A DNA stretch of 40,088 nucleotides from DAOTUL01 sp034437435 (GTDB lineage: Bacteria > Chloroflexota > Anaerolineae > Aggregatilineales > Phototrophicaceae), in NCBI GenBank assembly GCA_964417785.1, contig CAYQJO010000010.1, forward strand, positions 1 through 40,088. Direction: 5' to 3'. Numbering within the stretch: the stretch's first letter is position 1; the number at the start of each line of letters is the position of its first letter. The position numbers were made by a program, and so were the translations under genes. Under the pieces are notes generated by a model that had not been told where the DNA came from, made no database searches, and saw only the letters and a program-made list of their open reading frames with translations. This document shows, piece by piece, positions 1 through 7,415 of this stretch.

Positions 1-55
1 GTGCCTGAAGATGGCCGAATCGACTGATTAAGTCAATTGCACGTTCAATGTCCAT
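1..55 (-). CDS. Start of an unidentified gene, last visible gene of the trp operon (partial)
   Basis: Only the first 18 codons are in the window; they read MDIERAIDLISRFGHLQA. The ATG at 55 follows a clear ribosome binding site (GGAGAC) and lies 13 bases after the trpS stop, on the same strand, so it is probably co-transcribed with trpE-trpG-trpS. The N-terminus does not look like TrpD or another trp enzyme that I recognise, and too little is visible to name it. Confidence 0.5.
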   Translation of the reverse strand, partial: MDIERAIDLISRFGHLQA

Positions 56-68
56 GTCGTCTCCTACT

Positions 69-1067
69 TTAGCTCAATGCCATTTCGATACCGATACATT
101 CACGCACCCGGTGCAGCATGGGCAGTGCCAGATCATGTGCTTTTTCCGCTCCACGCGCTAACACCGCATCGATATAGGCACGGTCCTGTATCAACTGCTC
201 ATAACGCTCACGGTCCGGTCCGAAACGGGTATTGAGGATTTCGAACAATTCCTGCTTGAGTTCACCGTAAGCCAGTCCCCCGTTTACGTAGTGCTCGCGT
301 GTGCGCACCAACATATCCGGTTCAGCGAAGTAACGGTAAATGGCAAACAGGTTGCAGTCATCAGGATCTTTGGGGTCTTCCGGCCTGCTGGAGTCGGTGA
401 CAATCCCCATCACCTGCCGACGCAGACGGTCCGGCAGCGCAAAGATCTCGATGAAATTGTTATAGCTTTTGCTCATCTTGCGCCCATCCTGGCCCGGTAT
501 CACCATCACCTCGGTGCGGATGAAATCTTTCGGCATATTCAGCACATCACCATACTGGTGATTGAACGTAGCAGCGATGTCACGGGCGATCTCAATATGC
601 TGCTTTTGATCCTGCCCGACCGGCACAACGTCCGCTCGGAACAACAGAATATCCGCAGCCATCAGGACCGGGTAACTGTACAGACCGGCGTTGATCCCAT
701 CATCCTGAGTTTTACCCAGTGCGGAATTTGCATCGACGGCTGCTTTGTAGGCGTGGGCACGGTTCAATAATCCTTTTGGCGTGAAACAGTTCAGCATCCA
801 GGTAAATTCGAAGATTTCCGGCACATCGGATTGACGATAAAACACCACCCGGTCCGGGTCCAGGCCAAGCGCCAACCAGGTCGCCGCCACCTCGTAGGTG
901 TGGTCGTTCAGTGTCGCCGCATCTTTGATGTATGTTAGCGCATGGTAATCAGCAACGAAGTAAAGGGCTTCGTAATGCTCCACCAGATTCAGCGCTGGTT
1001 GAATGCTCCCCAGGTAATTGCCGATATGGGGTTTTCCGGTCGGTTTTATGCCCGTGAGTGCAATCAT
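69..1067 (-). CDS. trpS: Tryptophanyl-tRNA synthetase
   Basis: Class Ic aminoacyl-tRNA synthetase that charges tRNA-Trp in the cytoplasm. The 332-residue length is normal for bacterial TrpRS. The HIGH-type motif reads PHIGN (residues 13-17) inside the family start GIKPTGKPHIGNYLG, and KMSKS is at residues 197-201. The GQDQKQH segment near residue 151 matches the family's ATP/Trp-site region. The ATG at 1067 lies two bases after the trpG stop, with a GAAGGTG ribosome binding site inside the end of trpG, so translation is probably coupled. Its place in a T-box-controlled trp operon means that uncharged tRNA-Trp would raise both tryptophan synthesis and the enzyme that charges the tRNA. Confidence 0.96.
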   Translation of the reverse strand: MIALTGIKPTGKPHIGNYLGSIQPALNLVEHYEALYFVADYHALTYIKDAATLNDHTYEVAATWLALGLDPDRVVFYRQSDVPEIFEFTWMLNCFTPKGLLNRAHAYKAAVDANSALGKTQDDGINAGLYSYPVLMAADILLFRADVVPVGQDQKQHIEIARDIAATFNHQYGDVLNMPKDFIRTEVMVIPGQDGRKMSKSYNNFIEIFALPDRLRRQVMGIVTDSSRPEDPKDPDDCNLFAIYRYFAEPDMLVRTREHYVNGGLAYGELKQELFEILNTRFGPDRERYEQLIQDRAYIDAVLARGAEKAHDLALPMLHRVRECIGIEMALS

Positions 1068-1069
1068 CT

Positions 1070-1648
1070 TTACACCTTCGTGAATGTGTTATCCAGAAAG
1101 TTCTTCAGGACTCGCGGTCCATAATTGGTCAGAATGCTCTCCGGGTGGAACTGGACCCCGACGACCGGGTGCGACTGGTGCCGGATCGCCATAATCTCGC
1201 CCTGCTCGGTGAAGGCTACCACATCTAACACCTCCGGCATGGACGATTCTTCCACAATCAAACTGTGGTAGCGGGTCGCCTCGAATGGGCTGGGGATACC
1301 GGTAAACAGTGGGTCACGCTTGTGATATACCATGCTGGTCTTGCCGTGCATTAGACGTCCGGCCCGCACCACCAGCCCACCGTATGCCTGACCGATGCAT
1401 TGGTGGCCGAGGCACACACCCAGAATTGGCGTGGTTTCGCCCATTTCGCGAATGACATCCAGCGATACGCCGCCGTCGTCGGGCGTACCCGGTCCCGGCG
1501 AGATGACGATATGCGATGGAGCCATCTGCTGCACCTCAGCCAGCGTGGTCTGGTCATTGCGGACGACCTGTAAATCGGCTCCCATCTCACCCATCTGTTG
1601 GACGAGGTTATAAGTAAAGCTGTCGTAGTTGTCAATCACCAGGATCAT
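1070..1648 (-). CDS. trpG: Anthranilate synthase glutamine amidotransferase subunit
   Basis: Class I glutamine amidotransferase that supplies ammonia to TrpE for the conversion of chorismate to anthranilate. The triad is visible: Cys79 in GVCLGHQ, and His168 and Glu170 in VQFHPES. The oxyanion-region motif SPGPGTPDD is at residues 50-58. The 192-residue length is typical for a free-standing TrpG/PabA. The ATG at 1648 overlaps the stop of the upstream mutase-like gene by four bases (ATGA), with GGAG ten bases upstream. The protein could also serve a PabB elsewhere (the amphibolic TrpG/PabA type), but the operon with trpE makes the tryptophan role primary. Confidence 0.95.
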   Translation of the reverse strand: MILVIDNYDSFTYNLVQQMGEMGADLQVVRNDQTTLAEVQQMAPSHIVISPGPGTPDDGGVSLDVIREMGETTPILGVCLGHQCIGQAYGGLVVRAGRLMHGKTSMVYHKRDPLFTGIPSPFEATRYHSLIVEESSMPEVLDVVAFTEQGEIMAIRHQSHPVVGVQFHPESILTNYGPRVLKNFLDNTFTKV

Positions 1649-2313
1649 CGGCTATCATCTCCTTCAACTTCCGGCATATAACGGCTTTCCAGATCATCCA
1701 GATGCGAGGTGTCGTTGACTGCGGTTAGCTGCCATTCTCCATCAGGACCACGAATCACAGTCGTTACCGATGTATTGCCAAAATTCACATTCATCAAATC
1801 AACACCAGGAATCAGTTCGGTCAGCACCAACCGCAGCGCCGTCGTATGCATGATAAAGCCGAGCGTCCACTCTCCATCGGCCCTATCGGATTCAGCAATC
1901 GATTCCTGGATGGCCGCCATCAGGCGCTCTTTTGTCTGCGCCAGCGATTCGCCGCCGGGAATCTGATAGCCTATGGGGTCTGAGAGCATGGCCTCATACT
2001 CATCAGCGTACCAACCGTGAATCTCCGGTACATTCAGGCCCTGCCAGATGCCAATATTACGTTCGCGCAGCCGTTCATCGTATTGCACCTCGAAACCGAG
2101 TACATCTACCAGGATTTCGGCTGTCTCGCTGGCCCGGCGATTATCACTGCTGTAGAGTTTCGACAAACCAATGTGACGGATAAAACTAGCCAGACGCTGC
2201 ACCTGAAGCCGCCCATGTTCGTTCAACGGCGCAGCCACCCAACCCTGCCAGCGCCCTTGCAGATTCCAATCCGTCTCACCCGGACGGATGAATATCAAGC
2301 GCTTGATTGCCAT
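1645..2313 (-). CDS. Histidine-phosphatase (phosphoglycerate mutase) superfamily protein lacking the RHG histidine
   Basis: The 222-residue protein has the family layout: LIFIRPGETDWN at residues 6-17, the Arg/Glu segment RLRERNIGIWQG in the middle, and a C-terminal IMHTTALR block that matches the second catalytic histidine region. In this superfamily the N-terminal motif is RHG, whose His is the phosphorylated nucleophile. Here it reads RPG (codons CGT CCG GGT), so the phospho-acceptor is absent. The C-terminal His is kept, but the usual following Gly is Thr. The gene lies between trpE and trpG, ten bases after trpE and overlapping trpG by four, with a TAGGAGAAG ribosome binding site. It may be a pseudoenzyme or have altered chemistry; its role in the tryptophan operon is unknown. 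Confidence 0.8.
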   Translation of the reverse strand: MAIKRLIFIRPGETDWNLQGRWQGWVAAPLNEHGRLQVQRLASFIRHIGLSKLYSSDNRRASETAEILVDVLGFEVQYDERLRERNIGIWQGLNVPEIHGWYADEYEAMLSDPIGYQIPGGESLAQTKERLMAAIQESIAESDRADGEWTLGFIMHTTALRLVLTELIPGVDLMNVNFGNTSVTTVIRGPDGEWQLTAVNDTSHLDDLESRYMPEVEGDDSR

Positions 2314-2323
2314 GAAACTTCTC

Positions 2324-3844
2324 CTACATCAATCCCTGCTCAGCATAGTTGATGGCGACAGCCAACGCCCGCGCCTTGTTGACCGTCTCATCATGTTCTT
2401 TGGCCGGGTCGCTATCCGCGACAATGCCCGCCCCCGCCTGAATATAAACCCGGTCGCCCTGCATGACCATTGCCCGAATCGTGATGCAGGTATCCATCGA
2501 ACCGTCGAAACTAAAATAGCCGACGGCACCGCCATAAGGTCCCCGCCGTACACCTTCCAGTTCCTCAATGATCTCCATCGCCCGCACCTTTGGCGCACCA
2601 CTTAATGTACCCGCCGGAAAAGTCGCCCGGAACAGGCCGAACCCATCGATTCCGGGGCGAACCTGACCGTCCACCTGACTGACGATATGCATGACATGCG
2701 AATAACGCTCGATGCCCATCATGTCGCTGACCTTCACCGTGCCATACTCACAGACGCGGCCCAGATCGTTGCGGCCCAGATCGACCAGCATCACATGTTC
2801 GGCCCGCTCTTTCGGATCAGCCAGCAGGTCTTTTTCCAGTTCACGGTCTTCGGCTTCGTTGGCTCCACGCTTGCGGGTACCGGCCAGCGGTCGGGTGGTG
2901 GCGATGCCATCTTCCAACCGGACCATCATCTCTGGCGAAGCACCCATGAGGGTAAAATCGTCGCCAAATTTCAAGAAAAACATATAGGGCGAAGGATTCA
3001 ACGCCCGCAGCGCCCGGTAGATGAGCAGTGGTGAGGCAGACGTGCGCCGGGTAAAACGCTGCGACAGCACAATCTGGAAGGCATCGCCGGCTGCGATATA
3101 CTCTTTAGCTGCCCGCACATTGTCCTCGAACGTCTCACGGGCCATGTTGGAGACCAGTTCCTCGTTGAGCGCTTCATCGGGGAATTCGACATCCGGCAGC
3201 GGTCTACCGAGTGCCACCACAATCTGGTCGATGCGACGAATGGCATCTTGATAGGCACCGTCGGGATTGCCAGTGTTGTGCGCATTCGCCAGGACGATTA
3301 ACTCGTGTTTGGCATGGTCGAAGATGACCAGCGTATCCGGCAGCATAAACGCAGCGTCGGGGACATCGAGTTGGCGCTCGGCGGTCTCCGGCAGACGTTC
3401 AAAATAGCGCACGATGTCATAGCCGATGTAACCAACCGCACCACCAACCAGCCGCGGCAGCCCATCCAGCGCTACTGGCTTCATGCGTTCCAGTTCAGCC
3501 TTGAGTGCGTGCAGCGGGTCCTCGTCCGCATCCAGTTGGCGCGATGTGGTCTCGCCGTCGAACGTGCGTGTGATCGCACCATCGTTGAATGTCACCACCC
3601 CCTTCGGATTGACACCCAGAAACGAATAGCGCCCGATCCGCTCACCGCCTTCGACACTTTCCAGCAGGAATGCAAACTCGCCAATCTCCGACAGTTTGAT
3701 GAACACCGAGACCGGCGTTTCCAGATCAGCGAGCAGCCGCCGGTAAACCGGCACCAGATCGCCCTGCTTGAAATACTCGTGCATCTCGTCGCGTGCCGGT
3801 GTGATATCGGTGCGGATGCGTGAAGCTGTTTGCAAAAACGTCAT
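2324..3844 (-). CDS. trpE: Anthranilate synthase component I
   Basis: Chorismate-utilising enzyme that makes anthranilate with TrpG. At 506 residues it has the usual length. The N-terminal half carries the LLES element (residues 60-63), part of the tryptophan feedback-inhibition site. The C-terminal half has the family signature blocks GTRKRG, the DPKERAEHVMLVDLGRNDLG region, and AGAGIVADSDP near the end. I chose the ATG at 3844, which follows GAGAGGAG with a five-base gap. The reading frame stays open further upstream, but that stretch is the T-box terminator and antiterminator, so the longer protein is an artefact. PabB is the alternative, but the Trp-specific T-box argues for TrpE. Confidence 0.95.
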   Translation of the reverse strand: MTFLQTASRIRTDITPARDEMHEYFKQGDLVPVYRRLLADLETPVSVFIKLSEIGEFAFLLESVEGGERIGRYSFLGVNPKGVVTFNDGAITRTFDGETTSRQLDADEDPLHALKAELERMKPVALDGLPRLVGGAVGYIGYDIVRYFERLPETAERQLDVPDAAFMLPDTLVIFDHAKHELIVLANAHNTGNPDGAYQDAIRRIDQIVVALGRPLPDVEFPDEALNEELVSNMARETFEDNVRAAKEYIAAGDAFQIVLSQRFTRRTSASPLLIYRALRALNPSPYMFFLKFGDDFTLMGASPEMMVRLEDGIATTRPLAGTRKRGANEAEDRELEKDLLADPKERAEHVMLVDLGRNDLGRVCEYGTVKVSDMMGIERYSHVMHIVSQVDGQVRPGIDGFGLFRATFPAGTLSGAPKVRAMEIIEELEGVRRGPYGGAVGYFSFDGSMDTCITIRAMVMQGDRVYIQAGAGIVADSDPAKEHDETVNKARALAVAINYAEQGLM

Positions 3845-3862
3845 GGTCGCTCCTCTCGAAAC

Positions 3863-3898
3863 AAAAAACCCCAACTCATCCTCAAGGACGAGAAGGGG
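3863..3898 (-). terminator. T-box-controlled attenuator (intrinsic terminator) before trpE
   Basis: The transcript folds as CCCC, a 2x2 TT/TT internal loop, then CTCGTCC-TTGA-GGATGAG, closing with GGGG and running into TTTTTT. It lies directly between the T-box sequence and the trpE ribosome binding site. It is therefore the conditional terminator that forms when charged tRNA-Trp occupies the leader. Confidence 0.85.
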
Positions 3899-4149
3899 AG
3901 TTCTCGCGGTGCCACCTTGATTCCGCCGGGGTCGGCCCGACGGCACTCAGGAGTACAGGCTAATGCCGATACTCTGCGCCTTGATAACGGGACGCTGCCG
4001 GTGTGGACTACTGATCGTTCACCCACACAACTCCCTGGCCCATTCCACACCGCTGTATGTACCGCTTTCACAGCTTCCGGCGGCTCTCTGAACACCGCTG
4101 CGGTGTGTACTCTTCCAGATCAACGTTTTTAGATGGATATTTGATTATG
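3863..4149 (-). promoter_or_regulatory. tRNA-Trp T-box leader of the trp operon
   Basis: The minus-strand leader contains the hallmark T-box AAGGTGGCACCGCG at 3918-3905, followed by a terminator hairpin with a T tract. Stem I elements are visible upstream: AGAGAG near 4089, a GTGAAAGC-type loop near 4065, and a specifier-loop context GAA-TGG-GCC with the Trp codon TGG at 4042-4040. The bulge TGGC (3914-3911) would pair with a tRNA 3' end GCCA, and bacterial tRNA-Trp normally has discriminator G, so both tRNA contacts agree. By the known T-box mechanism, uncharged tRNA-Trp stabilises the antiterminator and allows read-through into trpE. The leader fills the 350-base gap between trpE and the Uma2 gene. 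Confidence 0.92.
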
Positions 4150-4155
4150 CCCGTC

Positions 4156-4184
4156 ATAGTAACGAGTCAAAAAGCAAATGTCAA
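4156..4184 (-). promoter_or_regulatory. Sigma-70-type promoter of the trp operon
   Basis: TTGACA (4184-4179), a 17-base spacer and TACTAT (4161-4156) on the minus strand, placing the start of transcription near 4149, just ahead of the T-box leader. It sits 13 bases beyond the end of the Uma2 gene, so the trp operon has its own promoter. Confidence 0.85.
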
Positions 4185-4196
4185 GAATTTGGTGGG

Positions 4197-4787
4197 CTAG
4201 TTCTGGGGAAACAACTCGGACAGTATGACCGCTTGTTCCAGCACAGGCGACTCAAACATACCATCAACCACCGCCACCCGCACGTACCGTCCATCGCGCA
4301 AATGATTAACTTCCAAAAATCGTTCATCCGCATCAACAATCCAGTATTCCGACACACCACTACGCTGGTACAAATCGAATTTCGTCACCCGGTCATGACG
4401 CATATTGCCGGGTGATAATATCTCAACCACCAGGTACGGTGGGCCATCAAAAAACGTGTCTTTGTCAGTACATGCACCACCTTCAGTTACCCAGAATAAA
4501 TCGGGCTGAACAATATCCGTTCCCAAACGAACATCCATCGGTGCCATAATGACCAGACCATTTGGCACCAGACGGAAAAGCGTGCGGTATATTTGCCCCA
4601 ACGTAATTTGATGCAAAGAACGCGGTGTCGGCATATTGTCTCCCTCACGCAGGTGCGGATAATGCACCTTTCCGTCAATCAACTCGATCAAAATGGTGGT
4701 TTCCGGCAGTGCCTCGAACTCAGCAGCCGTCATTCGCGTCCCCGGCAGAGGCAAACCCTCTTGAACTGGTTGTCCAGCACGGACCAT
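4197..4787 (-). CDS. Uma2 family (DUF820) restriction-endonuclease-fold protein
   Basis: This 196-residue protein has the Uma2/DUF820 pattern: an ELIDGKV start of the core, QPDLFWVT, PPYLVVEILSPGN, then a KFDLYQRSGVSEYWIVD block. In the PD-(D/E)XK nuclease superfamily these supply the candidate metal ligands Asp96 and Glu122 and a lysine (Lys136). The family is very common in cyanobacteria and Chloroflexota, but its biological role is not established. The start is ATG 4787, seven bases after GGAGGA; a GTG one codon upstream is only four bases from that site and less likely. It is a single gene, divergent from polX. Confidence 0.88.
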   Translation of the reverse strand: MVRAGQPVQEGLPLPGTRMTAAEFEALPETTILIELIDGKVHYPHLREGDNMPTPRSLHQITLGQIYRTLFRLVPNGLVIMAPMDVRLGTDIVQPDLFWVTEGGACTDKDTFFDGPPYLVVEILSPGNMRHDRVTKFDLYQRSGVSEYWIVDADERFLEVNHLRDGRYVRVAVVDGMFESPVLEQAVILSELFPQN

Positions 4788-4817
4788 CACACATTCCTCC
4801 GATCATACTTCACCCTC

Positions 4818-4846
4818 AGTATACCATCCGGCCCCCGGTTTGTTAC
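4818..4846 (-). promoter_or_regulatory. Probable promoter of the Uma2 gene
   Basis: TATACT (4823-4818) with GTAACA (4846-4841) 17 bases upstream on the minus strand. The -35 is imperfect (4 of 6). It overlaps the extended -10 of the divergent polX promoter, so the two units may compete for RNA polymerase. Confidence 0.45.
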
Positions 4847-4849
4847 AAT
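4841..4849 (+). promoter_or_regulatory. Extended -10 promoter of polX
   Basis: TGTTACAAT matches the extended -10 form TGnTATAAT in five of six hexamer positions. There is no good -35, as is usual for this promoter type. Transcription would start near 4856, before the polX ribosome binding site GGAGGA at 4865-4870. Confidence 0.5.
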
Positions 4850-4880
4850 ATGGTAAGCCGAGTTGGAGGAACGACCGCCC

Positions 4881-6629
4881 GTGGACAACCGTGAAATTGC
4901 CGATATTTTCGAGAAGATCACCGAGATGCTGCAAGTTAAGGGTGAGAGCGTCCACCGCTACCTCGCCTACCAGCGTGCCGCCGAGACCATCCGTGATTTG
5001 CCACGCGACCTGAGCGCCATCGCCGCTGAAGGCGACCTGACCGACTTACCCGCCATCGGCAAGACTCTGGCCGAAAAGATTCACGAGATGCTGGAAACGG
5101 GCAAGCTGGAATTCTACGAACGGCTCAAAGCCGAGATTCCCGCGGGCGTGCTGGACATTATGCGTATCAACGGTGTCGGCCCCAAAAAGGCGAAGCTCTT
5201 CTGGGACGAACTCGACATCACCAGCGTGGACGAACTCAAAACAGCGGCGGAAGCGGGCAAACTCGCTGAACTGAAGGGCATGGGCAAAAAGAGCGAGCAG
5301 AAAATCCTGGATGGCATCGCCGCACTTGCCCGCCAGACCGGACGCACGCGCCTGGGGACCGCCCTGCCCGCTGCCGAGGACATTCTCAACCTGCTGATGG
5401 ACCTGCCAGGTGTCGTTGAGGGCGCAGTAGCGGGCAGCATCCGGCGCGGCAGACCCACCATCGGCGATGTCGATCTGCTGGTCGCCGTCGATGACATGGA
5501 CGCTTCACCGGCCATCATGCAGGCATTTGTGGATATGCAGCAGGTGATTCGCGTGTTGGGACAGGGACCGACCAAAAGCTCAGTCGAACTGCTCAACGGG
5601 CTTCAGGTCGATTTACGGGTGCTGGTCAAGGAGAAGTGGGGGACCGCCCTCAACTACTTTACCGGCAGCCAGGCGCACAACATCCGCATGCGCCAACTGG
5701 CACTGGACAAGCGCCTCAGTCTCAACGAACACGCTTTCAGTCCGGTGGACGAGAACAACGACATCATCGAAGACGCCAACAAAATATTCTGCGCCACCGA
5801 GGAGCAAGTCTACGCGACCGTTGGCCTGCCCTGGATACCGCCAGAACTGCGCGAGGACGCCGGTGAGATCGAAGCCGCGATGGAAAACCGCCTGCCAGAC
5901 CTCATCACCCTGGACGACATCGTGGCCGACCTGCATATGCACACCACCTACAGCGATGGCAAGCGGTCGATCCGAGAGATGGCCCAGGCCGCCGCCGAAC
6001 GCGGACGCCAGTACATCGTCATCACCGACCACTCGCAGTATTCCGCCGTCGCCAACGGCCTCAATCCGGAGCGCCTGTTGCAGCAGCAGGAGGAGGTACG
6101 CCGCGTCAACACGGAGATGGGCGACCGTATCGAAGTCCTACACGGCGTCGAGATGGACATCCGCGCCGATGGCAGCCTGGACCTGCCCGATGAGGTACTG
6201 GAAAAGCTGGATTTTGTCATCGCGTCGCTGCACATGAGCCTGCACCAGGACCGGGACCAGATCACCCGGCGGCTGCTCAACGCCATACAGAATCCCTGTG
6301 TCCACCTGATCGGCCACCCGCGTGCGCAGCAGATTCCCGACCGCGAGCCGGTTGACGCCGATATGGACGCCGTTTTCGCGGCAGCCAGAGAACACGGCAC
6401 CGCCCTGGAGATCAACGCCAATCCGATCCGGTTGGACCTGGAAGCGCAGTATGCCCGCCGTGCCGTCGAAATGGGAATCCCCCTGGCGATCAACAGCGAC
6501 GCCCACAACATCGACCAGATGGATTTGCTCAAGTACGGTATACTCACCGCAAGACGCGGTTGGGTGAGTGCCAATTCGGTCATCAACACTTGGCCGCTGG
6601 CAAAATTCCGCGAGTGGGCGGGAGAATGA
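4881..6629 (+). CDS. polX: DNA polymerase/3'-5' exonuclease PolX
   Basis: Family X repair polymerase for gap filling, with a PHP exonuclease domain. Helix-hairpin-helix segments lie at about residues 55-150. The nucleotidyltransferase signature GSIRRGRPTIGDVDLLV (residues 185-201) holds metal ligands Asp196 and Asp198, with a third Asp in LQVDLRV (Asp244). The PHP domain runs from about residue 350, with DLHMHTTYSDG, ITDHS, EMDIRADG, SLHMS, IGHPRAQQ and NSDAHN. The 582-residue length is close to Bacillus PolX. The GTG at 4881, ten bases after GGAGGA, gives the typical MDNREIADIFE start; an earlier in-frame TTG at 4863 overlaps the ribosome binding site and is rejected. It is probably co-transcribed with the next gene. 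Confidence 0.95.
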   Translation: MDNREIADIFEKITEMLQVKGESVHRYLAYQRAAETIRDLPRDLSAIAAEGDLTDLPAIGKTLAEKIHEMLETGKLEFYERLKAEIPAGVLDIMRINGVGPKKAKLFWDELDITSVDELKTAAEAGKLAELKGMGKKSEQKILDGIAALARQTGRTRLGTALPAAEDILNLLMDLPGVVEGAVAGSIRRGRPTIGDVDLLVAVDDMDASPAIMQAFVDMQQVIRVLGQGPTKSSVELLNGLQVDLRVLVKEKWGTALNYFTGSQAHNIRMRQLALDKRLSLNEHAFSPVDENNDIIEDANKIFCATEEQVYATVGLPWIPPELREDAGEIEAAMENRLPDLITLDDIVADLHMHTTYSDGKRSIREMAQAAAERGRQYIVITDHSQYSAVANGLNPERLLQQQEEVRRVNTEMGDRIEVLHGVEMDIRADGSLDLPDEVLEKLDFVIASLHMSLHQDRDQITRRLLNAIQNPCVHLIGHPRAQQIPDREPVDADMDAVFAAAREHGTALEINANPIRLDLEAQYARRAVEMGIPLAINSDAHNIDQMDLLKYGILTARRGWVSANSVINTWPLAKFREWAGE

Positions 6630-6632
6630 GGG

Positions 6633-7355
6633 ATGGCAGATAAAAAGCGGCTAGACGAAACTCAGATCACCAGCGGCACACGCGGCATACCGCCGGTCCA
6701 GCATAGAGATAACCCACCACGAACGCCGCAGGCGGTGCGCCGCGCTCCCGGCGATACCCAACCAGTGGCGCGGGTATCGCACAACGCGCAAAAGGGGACG
6801 GCCCGTCATCGTCGCGATAACGCCCTGTATTTGCCGTTGTGGTCGCTGGCGTTGATGATATTGGTTGTCATCGCCGCTGTTTTCGGCATTGTCGCCGCTG
6901 TTCTCTCGTTCGGCGGCGATCCGGCACCGGAGCCAGAACCGGTGGTGGTCGTCAGTTCGCCGGTCGCCACCCAGCGCCCGGATTCGTTCCCGGTCTCGCC
7001 GGCCACACCCACCCTGCCCGATTACGTCGTCCTGGATCGCCCGGTCGTCACTTTCGGCCTGGAGGGTCCCACGCTGCAACCAGTGCAGATTTCGCCCACA
7101 CCGCGCAGTGTCGCCGTCGGCTTGCAGGTGCGCGTGGTCGATGTCGGCCTGCAAGAGTTGAACGTGCGCGAAGTTCCCGGCGTGCGCGGCACCGTGATCG
7201 TGTTCCGCGCCGATGAAGGCACCGTGTTCGACGTGGTGGACGGTCCTGAACAATCCGACGGGCTGACATGGTGGAAGATCGCGGACCCGCTCAACGCAAC
7301 CCGCACAGGTTGGGCCGCCGCCAATTACCTTGAGGTTATCGCCGAAGCATCTTGA
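6633..7355 (+). CDS. Membrane-anchored bacterial SH3 domain protein
   Basis: The 240-residue protein has a basic, proline-containing cytoplasmic N-terminus (about 1-65), one transmembrane helix (about 67-92) and a low-complexity Pro/Val linker rich in PEPEP. It ends with a bacterial SH3 (SH3b) domain at about residues 163-235, with the pattern LNVREVPGVRGTVI and WWKIADPLNATRTGWAAANYL. SH3b domains outside the membrane usually bind cell-wall or surface polymers. The ATG at 6633 is three bases after the polX stop, with a GGGAG/GAGGG purine run ahead, so the two genes form one unit. The ligand is unknown. Confidence 0.75.
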   Translation: MADKKRLDETQITSGTRGIPPVQHRDNPPRTPQAVRRAPGDTQPVARVSHNAQKGTARHRRDNALYLPLWSLALMILVVIAAVFGIVAAVLSFGGDPAPEPEPVVVVSSPVATQRPDSFPVSPATPTLPDYVVLDRPVVTFGLEGPTLQPVQISPTPRSVAVGLQVRVVDVGLQELNVREVPGVRGTVIVFRADEGTVFDVVDGPEQSDGLTWWKIADPLNATRTGWAAANYLEVIAEAS

Positions 7356-7381
7356 CAGATTGCGAATTTATGTTCTATTCT
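7352..7381 (+). promoter_or_regulatory. Promoter of ligA
   Basis: TTGACA at 7352-7357 and TATTCT at 7376-7381 with an 18-base spacer. The -35 overlaps the stop codon of the SH3-domain gene, so ligA can be transcribed independently, starting near 7388. Confidence 0.6.
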
Positions 7382-7415
7382 TCAGGAAGATGACCATTCC
7401 CGGAGTGTTTGCCTC

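Noticed and set aside
3845..3946. N-terminal extension of trpE by 34 residues
   Set aside because: The extra codons are the T-box, terminator stem and T tract, and the downstream ATG has a proper ribosome binding site.
4863..4880. Upstream TTG start for polX
   Set aside because: It overlaps the GGAGGA ribosome binding site, while GTG 4881 gives the family N-terminus.
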